18,046 nt of DNA from an uncultured Haloferula sp. Lineage in GTDB: Bacteria > Verrucomicrobiota > Verrucomicrobiae > Verrucomicrobiales > Akkermansiaceae. The stretch's first letter is position 1. Each line of letters starts with the position of its first letter. Below, one piece after another: positions 6,673 to 14,143 of this stretch. Under the pieces are notes generated by a model. It worked only from the letters and a program-made list of their open reading frames with translations, searched no databases and was not told the DNA's origin. The translations under genes and the position numbers were made by a program. Location of the stretch: contig CAMPGU010000052.1 in the NCBI GenBank assembly GCA_946885645.1, positions 1 to 18,046 of the forward strand, in the 5' to 3' direction.

Positions 6673-8965
6673 GCAATACCGCGGGAAGCGGAACTTCCGC
6701 GAGACCCCGGAGCCGCCGCCCCGGCGCGGTGGGAAAGGGGGTCGGATTTTCGTGGTACAGGAGCACGCCGCGCGTTCCCATCACTTCGATTTCCGTCTGG
6801 AAATGAACGGGGTGCTCGCGAGCTGGGCCGTCCCGAAAGGGATCCCGGAAACCATGCAGTCGAAGCGCCTCGCCGTGCATGTGGAGGATCACCCGGTGAG
6901 CTACGCAGGGTTTGCGGGGGAGATACCCGCGGGGCACTACGGTGCCGGGACGGTGGAGATCTGGGACAAGGGCGAGTGGGAGCCCCTGGAGCGGGATTGG
7001 AAAAAATCCTTCGAGCAGGGCAAGCTGAAGTTCGTGCTCCACGGCGGCCGCCTCGAAGGGCCTTACCTGCTCGCCCGGATGAAGGAGGAGCCGAATTGGC
7101 TTCTGCGGAAGCTCGACCCCGCCACTCACCCGGTCGCGGAACCGGCTGCGCCGGAGACGGAAGCCGCGGGATTTGTCGCGCCCCAGCTTTCGCGGCCGGT
7201 GCCTTCGGTGCCGGAGGGAAAGCAATGGGTCCATGAGCTCAAGTTCGACGGCTACCGCTTGATTGCCGTGCGAAGGAAAGGGGAGGTGAAGCTTTATACC
7301 CGCAAGCAACTCGATTGGACGGACCGCTTTTCCACCGTGGCCGAACGGCTGGGGAAATTGAAGGGCGGCGATTTCGTGATCGACGGGGAGGCGGTGGTGT
7401 TCGATGCGGAGGGCCACTCGCAGTTCGGCCTGCTTCAGGAGGCTTTGAGCCACGGGAAGGGGAAGGATATTACTTTCGTCGCTTTCGATCTGCTCAATGC
7501 GGAGGGGAAGAACCTCCGCAACCTGCCGCTCAGCGAACGGGTATCGCGGCTCGCGGCCTTCATCCCCGGCGAGACGGGGCCGGTGCGCCGGTCGAAGATC
7601 TGGGCCGCCGCGGAAGGCGCGGATCTTTTCAAGCAGGCCTGCAAACTTGGTCTGGAGGGAATCATCAGCAAGCGCGCGGACGGCCGCTATGTCCCGGAGA
7701 GCCGGCGGGACTGGACGAAGTCGAAATGCCGGCCGCGGCAGGAGTTCGTGATTTGCGGCTTCACCGCGCCGAAGAACTCCTGCCCCGCCTTCGGCGCGCT
7801 GGTTCTGGGCTCCTTCGAGAACGGGAAGTTGATCCCCCGCGGAAAGGTTGGCACCGGATTCTCCGAGGAGGCTCGCCGGGCCCTGCTGAAGCGGATGAGT
7901 GTTCTAGCGACGGATCGCCCTCCTTTTCCCCGCGCTGAAAAAGGCGTCACCTGGGTGAAGCCGGAACTCGTAGCGGAGGTGGAGTTCGCCGAACTCACCC
8001 GCGAGGGCTCGATCCGCCAGGGAAGTTTCGTTTCATTGAGGGAGGACAAGCCGCCTGCCGACGTCCATCTTGATCCCGTGGAAAAAGCAGCGGCGAACGG
8101 AAAGGACAGTGTCGTGGCGGGTATCGCGATCACCCATCCGGAACGGGTGGTGTATCCGGACGACGCCATCTCGAAGCTCGAGCTGGTGCGCTACTACGAA
8201 CGTGTCGCGGACCTCATGATGCCGCATCTGAAGAACCGGCCGTTGGCCCTGCTGCGAGCTCCTGACGGGATCAACGGCGAGATGTTCTTCCAAAAGAGCT
8301 TCAAGAGTCACGTGCCGCCGCACGTGAAGACCCGCACTCTACCGGACGGAACCGATGTGATCTACATCGGCACCGCCAAGGGCCTCATCTCCCTGGCGCA
8401 ATTCGGAGCGGTCGAGATCCACCCGTGGGGTGCGGCGCTGACGAACGTGGAGAAACCGGACCAGCTTATTTGGGACCTGGATCCGGATAAGACGGTGCCG
8501 TGGCGGGAAATTCTGGGTGCAGCCTTGCTATTGAGGGACTTCCTGGCGGAGCGGGGATTGGAAACCCGCGTGAAAACCTCGGGAGGCAAGGGCTTGCACG
8601 TCGTGCTCCATCTCAAGCGCATGCACGGGTGGGACGTGCTGAAACCCTTTGCAAAGGCGGTGGCGGCCGCGGTGGCGGAGCAGAACACCGGGCGGTTTAC
8701 CATCAACTCCAGTTTCGCCAAGCGGGGCGGGAAGATCTACATCGACTGGCTGCGCAACGGGCGCGGGGCTACCTGCATCGCTCCTTGGGGCGCGCGGGCG
8801 CGTCCGGGAGCTCCGGTGTCGATGCCGCTGAATTGGGAGGATCTGGCGACTCTGGAGCCCCAGGGATTTACCATTCGCGAACCGTCGAAACATCCTGCCG
8901 AGTGGAAAAATATTTCCCCTCAATCGGTCTCCAAGACCCTGCTGCGCGAGATTTCAGGCCGGTAA
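6617..8965 (+). CDS. ligD: ATP-dependent DNA ligase D (PE-LIG-POL)
   Basis: Multidomain NHEJ ligase, 782 residues, in the Pseudomonas-type order. The 3'-phosphoesterase domain is at about residues 20-170, with H50, H56, D58 and R60 in QEHAARSHHFDFRLE and VHVEDHP at 87-93. The ligase domain is at about 185-480, with nucleotidyl-acceptor lysine K209 in ELKFDGYR, IDGEAVVFD at 255-263, and GIISKRADGRY. The primase-like polymerase domain is at about 500-780, with metal ligands D620 and D622 in IWDLDPD, the SGGKGLHV nucleotide motif (655-662), and D710 in IYIDW. All three active sites look intact. The ATG at 6617 is inside the 3' end of ku; it is the only start codon before the conserved L-E-Q-Y-R-G-K-R segment, so the 56-base overlap is real. 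The Lys/Ala/Pro-rich first 17 residues arise from that overlap. Works with Ku to trim, fill and seal breaks. Confidence 0.97.
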   Translation: MPAKRPAKKQPARKPAPLEQYRGKRNFRETPEPPPRRGGKGGRIFVVQEHAARSHHFDFRLEMNGVLASWAVPKGIPETMQSKRLAVHVEDHPVSYAGFAGEIPAGHYGAGTVEIWDKGEWEPLERDWKKSFEQGKLKFVLHGGRLEGPYLLARMKEEPNWLLRKLDPATHPVAEPAAPETEAAGFVAPQLSRPVPSVPEGKQWVHELKFDGYRLIAVRRKGEVKLYTRKQLDWTDRFSTVAERLGKLKGGDFVIDGEAVVFDAEGHSQFGLLQEALSHGKGKDITFVAFDLLNAEGKNLRNLPLSERVSRLAAFIPGETGPVRRSKIWAAAEGADLFKQACKLGLEGIISKRADGRYVPESRRDWTKSKCRPRQEFVICGFTAPKNSCPAFGALVLGSFENGKLIPRGKVGTGFSEEARRALLKRMSVLATDRPPFPRAEKGVTWVKPELVAEVEFAELTREGSIRQGSFVSLREDKPPADVHLDPVEKAAANGKDSVVAGIAITHPERVVYPDDAISKLELVRYYERVADLMMPHLKNRPLALLRAPDGINGEMFFQKSFKSHVPPHVKTRTLPDGTDVIYIGTAKGLISLAQFGAVEIHPWGAALTNVEKPDQLIWDLDPDKTVPWREILGAALLLRDFLAERGLETRVKTSGGKGLHVVLHLKRMHGWDVLKPFAKAVAAAVAEQNTGRFTINSSFAKRGGKIYIDWLRNGRGATCIAPWGARARPGAPVSMPLNWEDLATLEPQGFTIREPSKHPAEWKNISPQSVSKTLLREISGR

Positions 8966-9113
8966 CGGGAGATAGCAGAAGGCACGGGCTAGTAATGCAA
9001 TCTGCGGTGCCTCCCGTGCGGCCCCGGAATCTTGGTGGCACGGAGGGATTGGCACGGCGTTCGCAAAAAGCACCTCTCGGCCCGACTTTGGGCGCGGATC
9101 AAATCGAACTGCC

Positions 9114-10301
9114 ATGAAACTCCGTCTTCTTCTTTGCGCATCGGCTCTCCTCGCCACGAATGTTTCCGCTCAAGACGAGCCGGTCACCTCTACCATCACC
9201 GGGAATATTTTCCGGCCGGTCAAGCTGGACGCCACCGATACCCGTATCCGCGCGCTTGCCGTGGCGGAAGGGTTCCTTGTCTCGGTCTTTGCACGCGGAC
9301 TCGATGCACCCCGGATGATGGCCGTCGGCCCGGAAGGGAGGGTCTATGTGACCCGCCGCGGCGAAGAGGGCGACGTGGTGATGCTCGAGGACAAGGACAA
9401 CGATGGGACGGCGGAGGAACCCCGTACGGTGCTGCGACTGCCTCACGTTCATGGAATCGCGATCAAGGAAGGCACCGTCTTTCTGGCCACGGTGCGGGAG
9501 CTCTATTCCGCCTCCATCAAAGCCGGCGGGACCTTCGGTGAATTGAAAAAGCTCTACGGCGACCTGCCGGATGCCGGGCAGCACCCGAACCGCACGTTGG
9601 GCTTCTCCCCGGATGGAACCCTTTTTCTCTCCGTCGGAAGCACCTGCAATGCAGCACCGGAGCCGAACGAGGAGTCCGCCACGCTGCTGGAGATCATGCC
9701 GGCAGGCGGCCGCAAGATTCATGCTTCGGGGCTGCGGAATACCATCGGCTTCGCCTGGCATCCGGGGACGGGGAAACTCTATGGGATGGATCACGGGATC
9801 GATTGGCTGGGCGACGATTCCCAGCGCGAGGAGTTGAACGAAATCAAGAGCGGTCGCAAATACGGGTGGCCTTTCGTTTTCGAAGAAGGGAAGCCGAACC
9901 TCGCCGATGATCCGCAGGAACACACGGGCATGACCTGGGAGCAATATGCCGCGGCGTGCGAAGCTCCGGTGTTGTTGGCAACAGCGCATAGCGCCCCGAT
10001 GGCGATGCTCTTTCCCTCGCGGAAGCACTTTCCCGAGCGCTTCGCCGGCGATGCCCTGGTGACATTCCATGGGTCCTGGAACCGCGGGGTCCCCAGCGGG
10101 TACAGCGTCGGCCGATTGAGGTTCGAGGAAAGGCGCCCGGTGAGATTCGAGAACTTCATCACCGGGTTCTTCATCGATGAGGAACGCGGGCAATTCGGCC
10201 GCCCCTGCGGCCTCGTGGAATGGAAGGACGGCAGCGTGCTGATGAGCGACGATAGCGGCGGCGTGATCTACCGCATCCGCAATGCCGCCTCCGTCGAGTG
10301 A
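9114..10301 (+). CDS. Secreted PQQ-dependent sugar / sorbosone dehydrogenase-like beta-propeller
   Basis: The 395-residue protein begins with a clear signal peptide (KLRLLLCASALLATNVSA, likely cleaved before Q20), so it acts in the periplasm or is anchored outside. The rest fits the six-bladed propeller of soluble glucose dehydrogenase and L-sorbosone dehydrogenase. Marks include GQHPNRTLGFSPDGTLFLSVG (residues 155-175, with H157 and R160 in the usual catalytic/PQQ area), ASGLRNTIGFAWHP, YGMDHGIDWLGDD, FHGSWNR, and the closing S-D-D-x-G-G-V-I-Y-R-I. The stretch LEDKDNDGTAEE (91-102) resembles a calcium-binding loop. It needs PQQ if it is an oxidoreductase; no PQQ synthesis gene lies nearby. 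It stands 148 bases after ligD without a good ribosome site. The fold is secure; activity and substrate are not. Confidence 0.82.
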   Translation: MKLRLLLCASALLATNVSAQDEPVTSTITGNIFRPVKLDATDTRIRALAVAEGFLVSVFARGLDAPRMMAVGPEGRVYVTRRGEEGDVVMLEDKDNDGTAEEPRTVLRLPHVHGIAIKEGTVFLATVRELYSASIKAGGTFGELKKLYGDLPDAGQHPNRTLGFSPDGTLFLSVGSTCNAAPEPNEESATLLEIMPAGGRKIHASGLRNTIGFAWHPGTGKLYGMDHGIDWLGDDSQREELNEIKSGRKYGWPFVFEEGKPNLADDPQEHTGMTWEQYAAACEAPVLLATAHSAPMAMLFPSRKHFPERFAGDALVTFHGSWNRGVPSGYSVGRLRFEERRPVRFENFITGFFIDEERGQFGRPCGLVEWKDGSVLMSDDSGGVIYRIRNAASVE

Positions 10302-10322
10302 CACGGGCGCGGCCTCGGTCGC

Positions 10323-10565
10323 TCAGGCGGCATCGGCGTTGTCCACCACGCCTTCGACCCCGGAGGAGCGGGCACAGTGGGCGCAGCAATACATCCCGCC
10401 TTCTCCCTCGACCCCGTGGCCCATGATGCGGCATCCGCAATGGCCGCAGATGGGAGCAAGCGTCTGGATGGCGCACTCGAAGGAATCGAAACTCAAGGTT
10501 TTCCCGTCCATGGTGACGTCGAAACACTTGTCGTAGGAATTTCCGCAACATTCGCAGGTTTTCAT
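10323..10565 (-). CDS. Cys-rich small metal-binding protein (prokaryotic metallothionein-like)
   Basis: An 80-residue protein with 11 cysteines (residues 4, 6, 7, 14, 31, 40, 43, 45, 60, 61, 64) and three histidines (42, 50, 63). They are arranged as C-x-C-C, C-x-H-C-x-C and C-C-x-H-C clusters, enough for two or more zinc- or iron-type sites. The phrase F-D-S-F-E-C-A-I then A-P-I-C-G-H-C-G-C-R-I-M-G-H-G-V is one I associate with small bacterial proteins annotated as metallothionein-like or hypothetical; that assignment is from memory. The ATG at 10565 is preceded by GAAGAAGG at normal spacing. A longer upstream frame exists but carries no conserved feature. It is convergent with the PQQ-type gene (21-base gap) and divergent from the DUF2383 gene. 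Probable roles are metal storage, metal delivery or redox buffering; no catalytic function is visible. Confidence 0.75.
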   Translation of the reverse strand: MKTCECCGNSYDKCFDVTMDGKTLSFDSFECAIQTLAPICGHCGCRIMGHGVEGEGGMYCCAHCARSSGVEGVVDNADAA

Positions 10566-10729
10566 GGCGGTGCCTTCTTCGCAGGCCCCGTGCCATCGCC
10601 TCTGCGGGAACACATCGGAATGCACGGGCGGCATGGGATTTTTGCAACGTGCCGGGAGCCGCTCCCGGCGGGGTTCCGGTTGTTCTCCGGAATTTTCCAC
10701 GATGGCCCGATAATTGTTATAAAGGAGTT

Positions 10730-11164
10730 ATGAAAGCCATCGACCTTCCCCGCTTCAAGTCCACCTGCACGGAACTGATGGACATGGAACGCTCGGCATT
10801 TGAAACGTACACCCAGGCGATTGAATATTACCGCGAGGACCCCTTGCATTCGATGTTGATGGAGATCCGCTCGGCGCATGATGAGAATATCGATTGCCTT
10901 GCCGACCATCTGGGCCATTACCGCACGGATCCTGCTGGCAGCCCGGACCTTTTCTCCGGTGCGGTGGAGGTGACTTCGATGATCTTTGGAGAGGGAGCCG
11001 CGCTGATGGCCCTGGAGGCAGGCGAAGCCGAAGCGGCCCAGGCCTATCTGGATGCAGCCTCGGACCCGCGCCTGCCGCCCGCTTTCAAGGTAGATCTTCG
11101 CCGCAAGGTCATCCCGCGGGTGAAGGCGAATTTGCTGGAGCTGGAGACGGCACGCCTCGGCTGA
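10730..11164 (+). CDS. DUF2383 / PA2169-family four-helix-bundle protein (ferritin-like fold)
   Basis: A 144-residue, wholly helical protein. The first half (MERSAFETYTQAIEYY, then MEIRSAHDENIDCLADHL) and the second-half signature G-E-G-A-A-L-M-A-L-E-A-G-E with A-Q-A-Y-L-D-A-A match the DUF2383 pattern, in which GE...A and AY repeats line the fourth helix. Possible metal ligands by position are E20, E45, H50, E88 and E96, but this is inference. The start is firm: AAAGGAG at 10721-10727 sits two bases before ATG 10730. Family members recur in stress-inducible neighbourhoods; the biochemical role is not established. It is divergent from the Cys-rich gene (164-base gap) and 34 bases upstream of the topoisomerase gene, likely the same transcript. 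Confidence 0.75.
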   Translation: MKAIDLPRFKSTCTELMDMERSAFETYTQAIEYYREDPLHSMLMEIRSAHDENIDCLADHLGHYRTDPAGSPDLFSGAVEVTSMIFGEGAALMALEAGEAEAAQAYLDAASDPRLPPAFKVDLRRKVIPRVKANLLELETARLG

Positions 11165-11198
11165 TCCGGCTTGTGGAATAAATGGAAATGAAAGCCCT

Positions 11199-12278
11199 AT
11201 GATCGAAAGCGTCGTCTCTCCCGCGGAGCTAAGAGCGCGCCGCTTGATCTTCACCCATGACGGGATGCCCGGGTACCGGCGCAGGCGGAATGGAAAGGGC
11301 TTCAGTTACCTGCTGCCGGACGGTTCGCTCCTGCGCGACGCCTCCGAGCGGCAGCGGATTGTCTCCCTGGTGATCCCTCCTGCATACGAAGCGGTGTGGA
11401 TATGCACCTTTCCCAACGGCCATCTCCAGGCCACGGGCATCGACAGCCGGGGACGGAAGCAATACCGGTATCATCCGGACTGGCACGCGCTGGCAGCGGA
11501 TAAGAAATTCGAACTGTTGCCTGCCTTTGTCCGGGCTTTGCCTCGGATCCGCCGGAGGGTGCGGGCCGCGCTTTCCCGGTCCGCGCTGGATCGGGAGCGG
11601 ATCATCGCCGGAGTGGTGGCGCTCCTCGATGCCACGGGATTCCGCATCGGGAGCCATCGGTATGTGAAGGAAAACAAGAGCTTCGGGCTCGCATCGTTAC
11701 TGTCCCGCCACCTGTCGGAAGAAGAGGGCCAGTGGGTCATCCGGTTCAAAGGGAAATCCGGAAAGGAGCACCGGGCGGACGTGGCGGATGCGAAGATCGC
11801 CTCGTTGATCTCCGAGCTCCAGGAGCTCCCCGGCCAGCACTTGTTCCAACATGAGGACGAAAGCGGAGGGAGACGCGCGATCGAGACGACGGACGTGAAC
11901 GCCTGGCTGAAGGAGGAAGGGGGCGGGGACTTCACTGCGAAGCAATTCCGCACATGGCGGGCCACTCTTCTCTGTGCGCGCGAGCTTGGGAAAGAGCCAC
12001 CGCCCGACGCCAAATCATCCCGCAAGCGCGCGGAGACGGCGGCGATTCGCGCCACCGCCGCAGCGCTGAACCATACCCTCGCGACCTGTAGGAAATATTA
12101 CATTCATCCCGCCATCCTGAGAGCATACCGCAGCGGCGAACTGCATCGTGTAATGGCCTCCCGGCCCCCGCGCATGCGTAAAGCCGACGATAGCCGCCTG
12201 CTGCGGGCGGACGAACGGAGGGTGCTGTTCCTTCTGGAGCGGTATCCGGTGTCAAAACCACGGGCAAAACGTGCGTGA
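11199..12278 (+). CDS. Type IB DNA topoisomerase (poxvirus-like)
   Basis: Relaxes supercoils by a transient 3'-phosphotyrosyl link, without ATP or metal. The 359-residue length is normal for bacterial TopIB. The N-terminal domain (GYRRRRNGKGFSYLLPDG and IPPAYEAVWICTFPNGHLQATG) contacts DNA. The catalytic domain has R149 in ATGFRIGSHRY, K186 in RFKGKSGKEH, R251 in KQFRTWRA, and the nucleophile Tyr in CRKYYIHP. Of the adjacent tyrosines 300 and 301, family alignments from memory place the nucleophile at Y301, directly before I-H-P. The ATG at 11199 has only a weak purine-rich site upstream. Stand-alone bacterial TopIB genes often occur with Ku/LigD and general-stress genes, as here; involvement in repair or chromatin maintenance under stress is inferred from that. 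Confidence 0.93.
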   Translation: MIESVVSPAELRARRLIFTHDGMPGYRRRRNGKGFSYLLPDGSLLRDASERQRIVSLVIPPAYEAVWICTFPNGHLQATGIDSRGRKQYRYHPDWHALAADKKFELLPAFVRALPRIRRRVRAALSRSALDRERIIAGVVALLDATGFRIGSHRYVKENKSFGLASLLSRHLSEEEGQWVIRFKGKSGKEHRADVADAKIASLISELQELPGQHLFQHEDESGGRRAIETTDVNAWLKEEGGGDFTAKQFRTWRATLLCARELGKEPPPDAKSSRKRAETAAIRATAAALNHTLATCRKYYIHPAILRAYRSGELHRVMASRPPRMRKADDSRLLRADERRVLFLLERYPVSKPRAKRA

Positions 12279-12409
12279 TGGCGTCTCGTGCCACAGCGGG
12301 CGGATGCTGCCTCGTCGTGGATCGCGCTGTCTTATTGAGGAATTTTTTAAGCCTTGCGGGCGCTGGAACGGGAAATGCGCTATAGTGGGCTAAACCTATC
12401 GACCCAATC

Positions 12410-12709
12410 ATGACACCGATTGATCCAACCAATACCGTGCCTCCCGCGCCGCGCTCGTCCACCGCTCCACCTTACGTGGACGAAGATCCTAATATCGATC
12501 TGGTCCAGCGAGGCATCGACGTCGCCGAGGACGAAACCCGGGATGCCGTGGCCGACGCCTACGAGGCCGGTGCCCGCGAAAGCGGCGATTCTCCCGAGGC
12601 GATGGACGATATCGATTTCACCGAAGGCGAGGATTCCAGCTTGCCGGCGGAACTGACCGCCATTCATGAGGAGGTGCTTCTCCCGGTCGATGAGGAAGAG
12701 GAGGAGTAG
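12410..12709 (+). CDS. Acidic hypothetical protein, 99 residues
   Basis: I do not recognise this protein. It opens with a Pro/Thr/Ser-rich stretch (about residues 1-20). An acidic, helix-prone middle follows (about 24-60: DEDPNIDLVQRGIDVAEDET and DAVADAYEAGARESG), and it ends in a run of glutamates. There is no membrane segment, no Cys and no catalytic motif; it is probably a soluble, partly disordered protein. It starts at ATG 12410 after a 131-base gap containing GCTATAGTGG, a possible -10 region, and no strong ribosome site. The DUF1737 gene follows after 15 bases, so the two are probably co-transcribed. Composition and codon use look like those of the neighbours, supporting a real gene. 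Confidence 0.6.
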   Translation: MTPIDPTNTVPPAPRSSTAPPYVDEDPNIDLVQRGIDVAEDETRDAVADAYEAGARESGDSPEAMDDIDFTEGEDSSLPAELTAIHEEVLLPVDEEEEE

Positions 12710-12724
12710 CCTGGCGATGCGTCC

Positions 12725-13012
12725 ATGGATCTCACCAAATACACCGTCGTGACTTCCGATGATCTCGGGAAGTTCGAGGATCGCGTGAACCAGTTGGTCG
12801 GCGAAGGATGGAAACTCCAGGGAGGAGTGGCGGCCGCGGCCTTGCCGGATACGGATGCGGGATTGACCCATGTGCAGTGGAGCCAGGCTCTCGTGCTGCC
12901 GGTGCGGGCCGCGGCCGGCGGAGTAGCGGCGGCTCATATGGAACCCTACCCGGCGGCCGAAGGCGGCGATCTTGAGCCGCCTCTGCTGGATCTCGAGCGT
13001 CCACCGCTGTGA
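12725..13012 (+). CDS. DUF1737 domain protein
   Basis: A 95-residue protein whose first 60 residues fit DUF1737: Y-T-V-V-T-S-D-D-L near the start, then FEDRVNQLVGEGWKLQGGV (residues 17-35), and later H-V-Q-W-S-Q-A-L-V, the position of the usual Y-x-Q-A-M/L strand. This small alpha/beta domain occurs widely with no known biochemical role. The remaining 35 residues are Ala/Gly/Pro-rich and not conserved. No signal or membrane segment. It follows the acidic protein after 15 bases. A weak 5-bp hairpin (CCGCT/AGCGG at 13004-13018) overlaps the stop and precedes a TTTTT run, perhaps ending this transcript. Confidence 0.75.
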   Translation: MDLTKYTVVTSDDLGKFEDRVNQLVGEGWKLQGGVAAAALPDTDAGLTHVQWSQALVLPVRAAAGGVAAAHMEPYPAAEGGDLEPPLLDLERPPL

Positions 13013-13029
13013 TAGCGGAAGCAGTTTTT
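13004..13029 (+). terminator. Weak candidate terminator after DUF1737 gene
   Basis: CCGCT and AGCGG pair across a 5-base loop (GTGAT) that includes the stop codon. Six bases later a TTTTT tract ends the element. The stem is short and the spacing to the T tract is longer than ideal, so this is only suggestive. Confidence 0.3.
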
Positions 13030-13153
13030 GAAGACGAGGGGGGAAAGACCGGGCCGGTGCAAGTTGCAATTCCAAAAGGCTCGACCCTCGCGTTGCGTAC
13101 GTCACCCTAACGGCTCTCCGGCTGTTCAGGGCCGGCATGTCGTTCGCAACGTG

Positions 13154-14143
13154 ATGAATCAATTTCGGAATGGAAGGATCACGGACGCTCCCGCATCACC
13201 CCCGGGGCACCGGCGGGAAGAGCCCTCGTCCGTCGGCCGGTTTGCTCACATTGCTTTCAGAGGGCGCAGGGTCGCCTTGGAGGTCCCTTTCCCATGGCGG
13301 GAGAAGCCAAGCCCGAGGCCGCGGGCAGGGCTCTGCAGGGAGGAGGTCGCCCCCGGGCAAGAAACCCCCGAAGCCCGCCTCATCGAACAGGTCGTCGGCT
13401 CGATTTCGCTCGAACGGGAGCAATACCGCCTGACGCCTCTCGTCCGACGCATTCCCGCCTGCCTGAGGGCTTTGAGGACGGATTCCATCGAGGCCGCGAT
13501 TTCCCTTCTGGATCGCCACCCGAAATTGATGCCGCGTGCGCTGGATGCCCTTCTCATCGGCACTACCGGCTTCTTTCGGGACGAAGCGGTTTTCAACGCG
13601 TTGGAGAATACGTTCGTTCCCGCTCTCGCGGCAGAGCGATGGCACCCGCGCGTATGGAGTGCCGCCTGCTCCGATGGATCGGAACTCTATTCGGCGGCCA
13701 TGATGTTCGCTCTCTGCGGCGTTCGCGGCCGCGGGCGATTTCTGGGGACGGACTGCCGGGCGAGCGTCCTCGAGAAGGCCCGCCGGGGCCTTTGCTCCGA
13801 CGCTGCCCTGAGCGGGCTTCGCGAGCCGTACCGGAGCATGTTCGTCGCTGCCGGGCGTGAAGGTCGGGAGATTTCGTCCGAATTGCGCAGCGGGATCGAA
13901 TGGAAAGCCGGCGACGTTTTAAGGGACGAAGTTCAAGGGGAGTGGGACCTGATTTTTTGCCGGAACCTCGCCATCTACTTGCATCCGGAAGCCGCGGAAT
14001 GCCTCTGGGCGAAACTCGCTTCCGCGCTCGCAACCGGCGGGATACTGGTCGTCGGTAAAGCCGAGAAGCCCCGGGTCTCCTGCTTGAGGAAAGCGGGACC
14101 CTCCATCTATCGAAAAATCCAGATCTCCTCCGCGAAGGGATGA
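13154..14143 (+). CDS. CheR-like SAM-dependent methyltransferase
   Basis: The conserved part matches the CheR protein-glutamate methyltransferase fold. Counted from ATG 13154 (329 residues), an N-terminal helical domain spans about 75-135, then GTTGFFRDEAVF (136-147). The SAM-binding site follows: WSAACSDGSELYS (168-180, usually C-S-T-G-E-E-P-Y-S), the second-strand acidic loop GTDC (198-201), and DLIFCRN (265-271, usual D-L-I-x-C-R-N). The S-T-G-E-E loop is altered to S-D-G-S-E and the aspartate strand is G-T-D-C rather than A-T-D-I, so this is a divergent member. The first 70 residues are Arg/Pro-rich and unlike CheR; the frame is open back to a TTG at 13028, and the true start may lie later than 13154. 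The stop overlaps the next gene's start (ATGA), so it is translationally coupled to the hybrid kinase. No CheB or chemoreceptor is nearby, so its substrate is unknown. Confidence 0.75.
   Translation: MNQFRNGRITDAPASPPGHRREEPSSVGRFAHIAFRGRRVALEVPFPWREKPSPRPRAGLCREEVAPGQETPEARLIEQVVGSISLEREQYRLTPLVRRIPACLRALRTDSIEAAISLLDRHPKLMPRALDALLIGTTGFFRDEAVFNALENTFVPALAAERWHPRVWSAACSDGSELYSAAMMFALCGVRGRGRFLGTDCRASVLEKARRGLCSDAALSGLREPYRSMFVAAGREGREISSELRSGIEWKAGDVLRDEVQGEWDLIFCRNLAIYLHPEAAECLWAKLASALATGGILVVGKAEKPRVSCLRKAGPSIYRKIQISSAKG

Noticed and set aside
6461..7453. 330-codon minus-strand frame under Ku/LigD
   Set aside because: Low-complexity shadow product, opposite to intact catalytic domains of LigD.
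8982..9019. GCACGGG/CCCGTGC inverted repeat after ligD as a terminator
   Set aside because: Seven base pairs with a 24-base loop and no T tract; likely chance in GC-rich DNA.
9099..10304. 401-codon minus-strand frame opposite the PQQ-type gene
   Set aside because: The plus-strand frame has a signal peptide and conserved propeller motifs; the minus frame has neither.
12279..12409. TTTTTT run at about 12343 as a terminator for the TopIB gene
   Set aside because: The only nearby stem (ACAGCG/CGCTGT) is short, has a long loop and ends about 11 bases before the T run.
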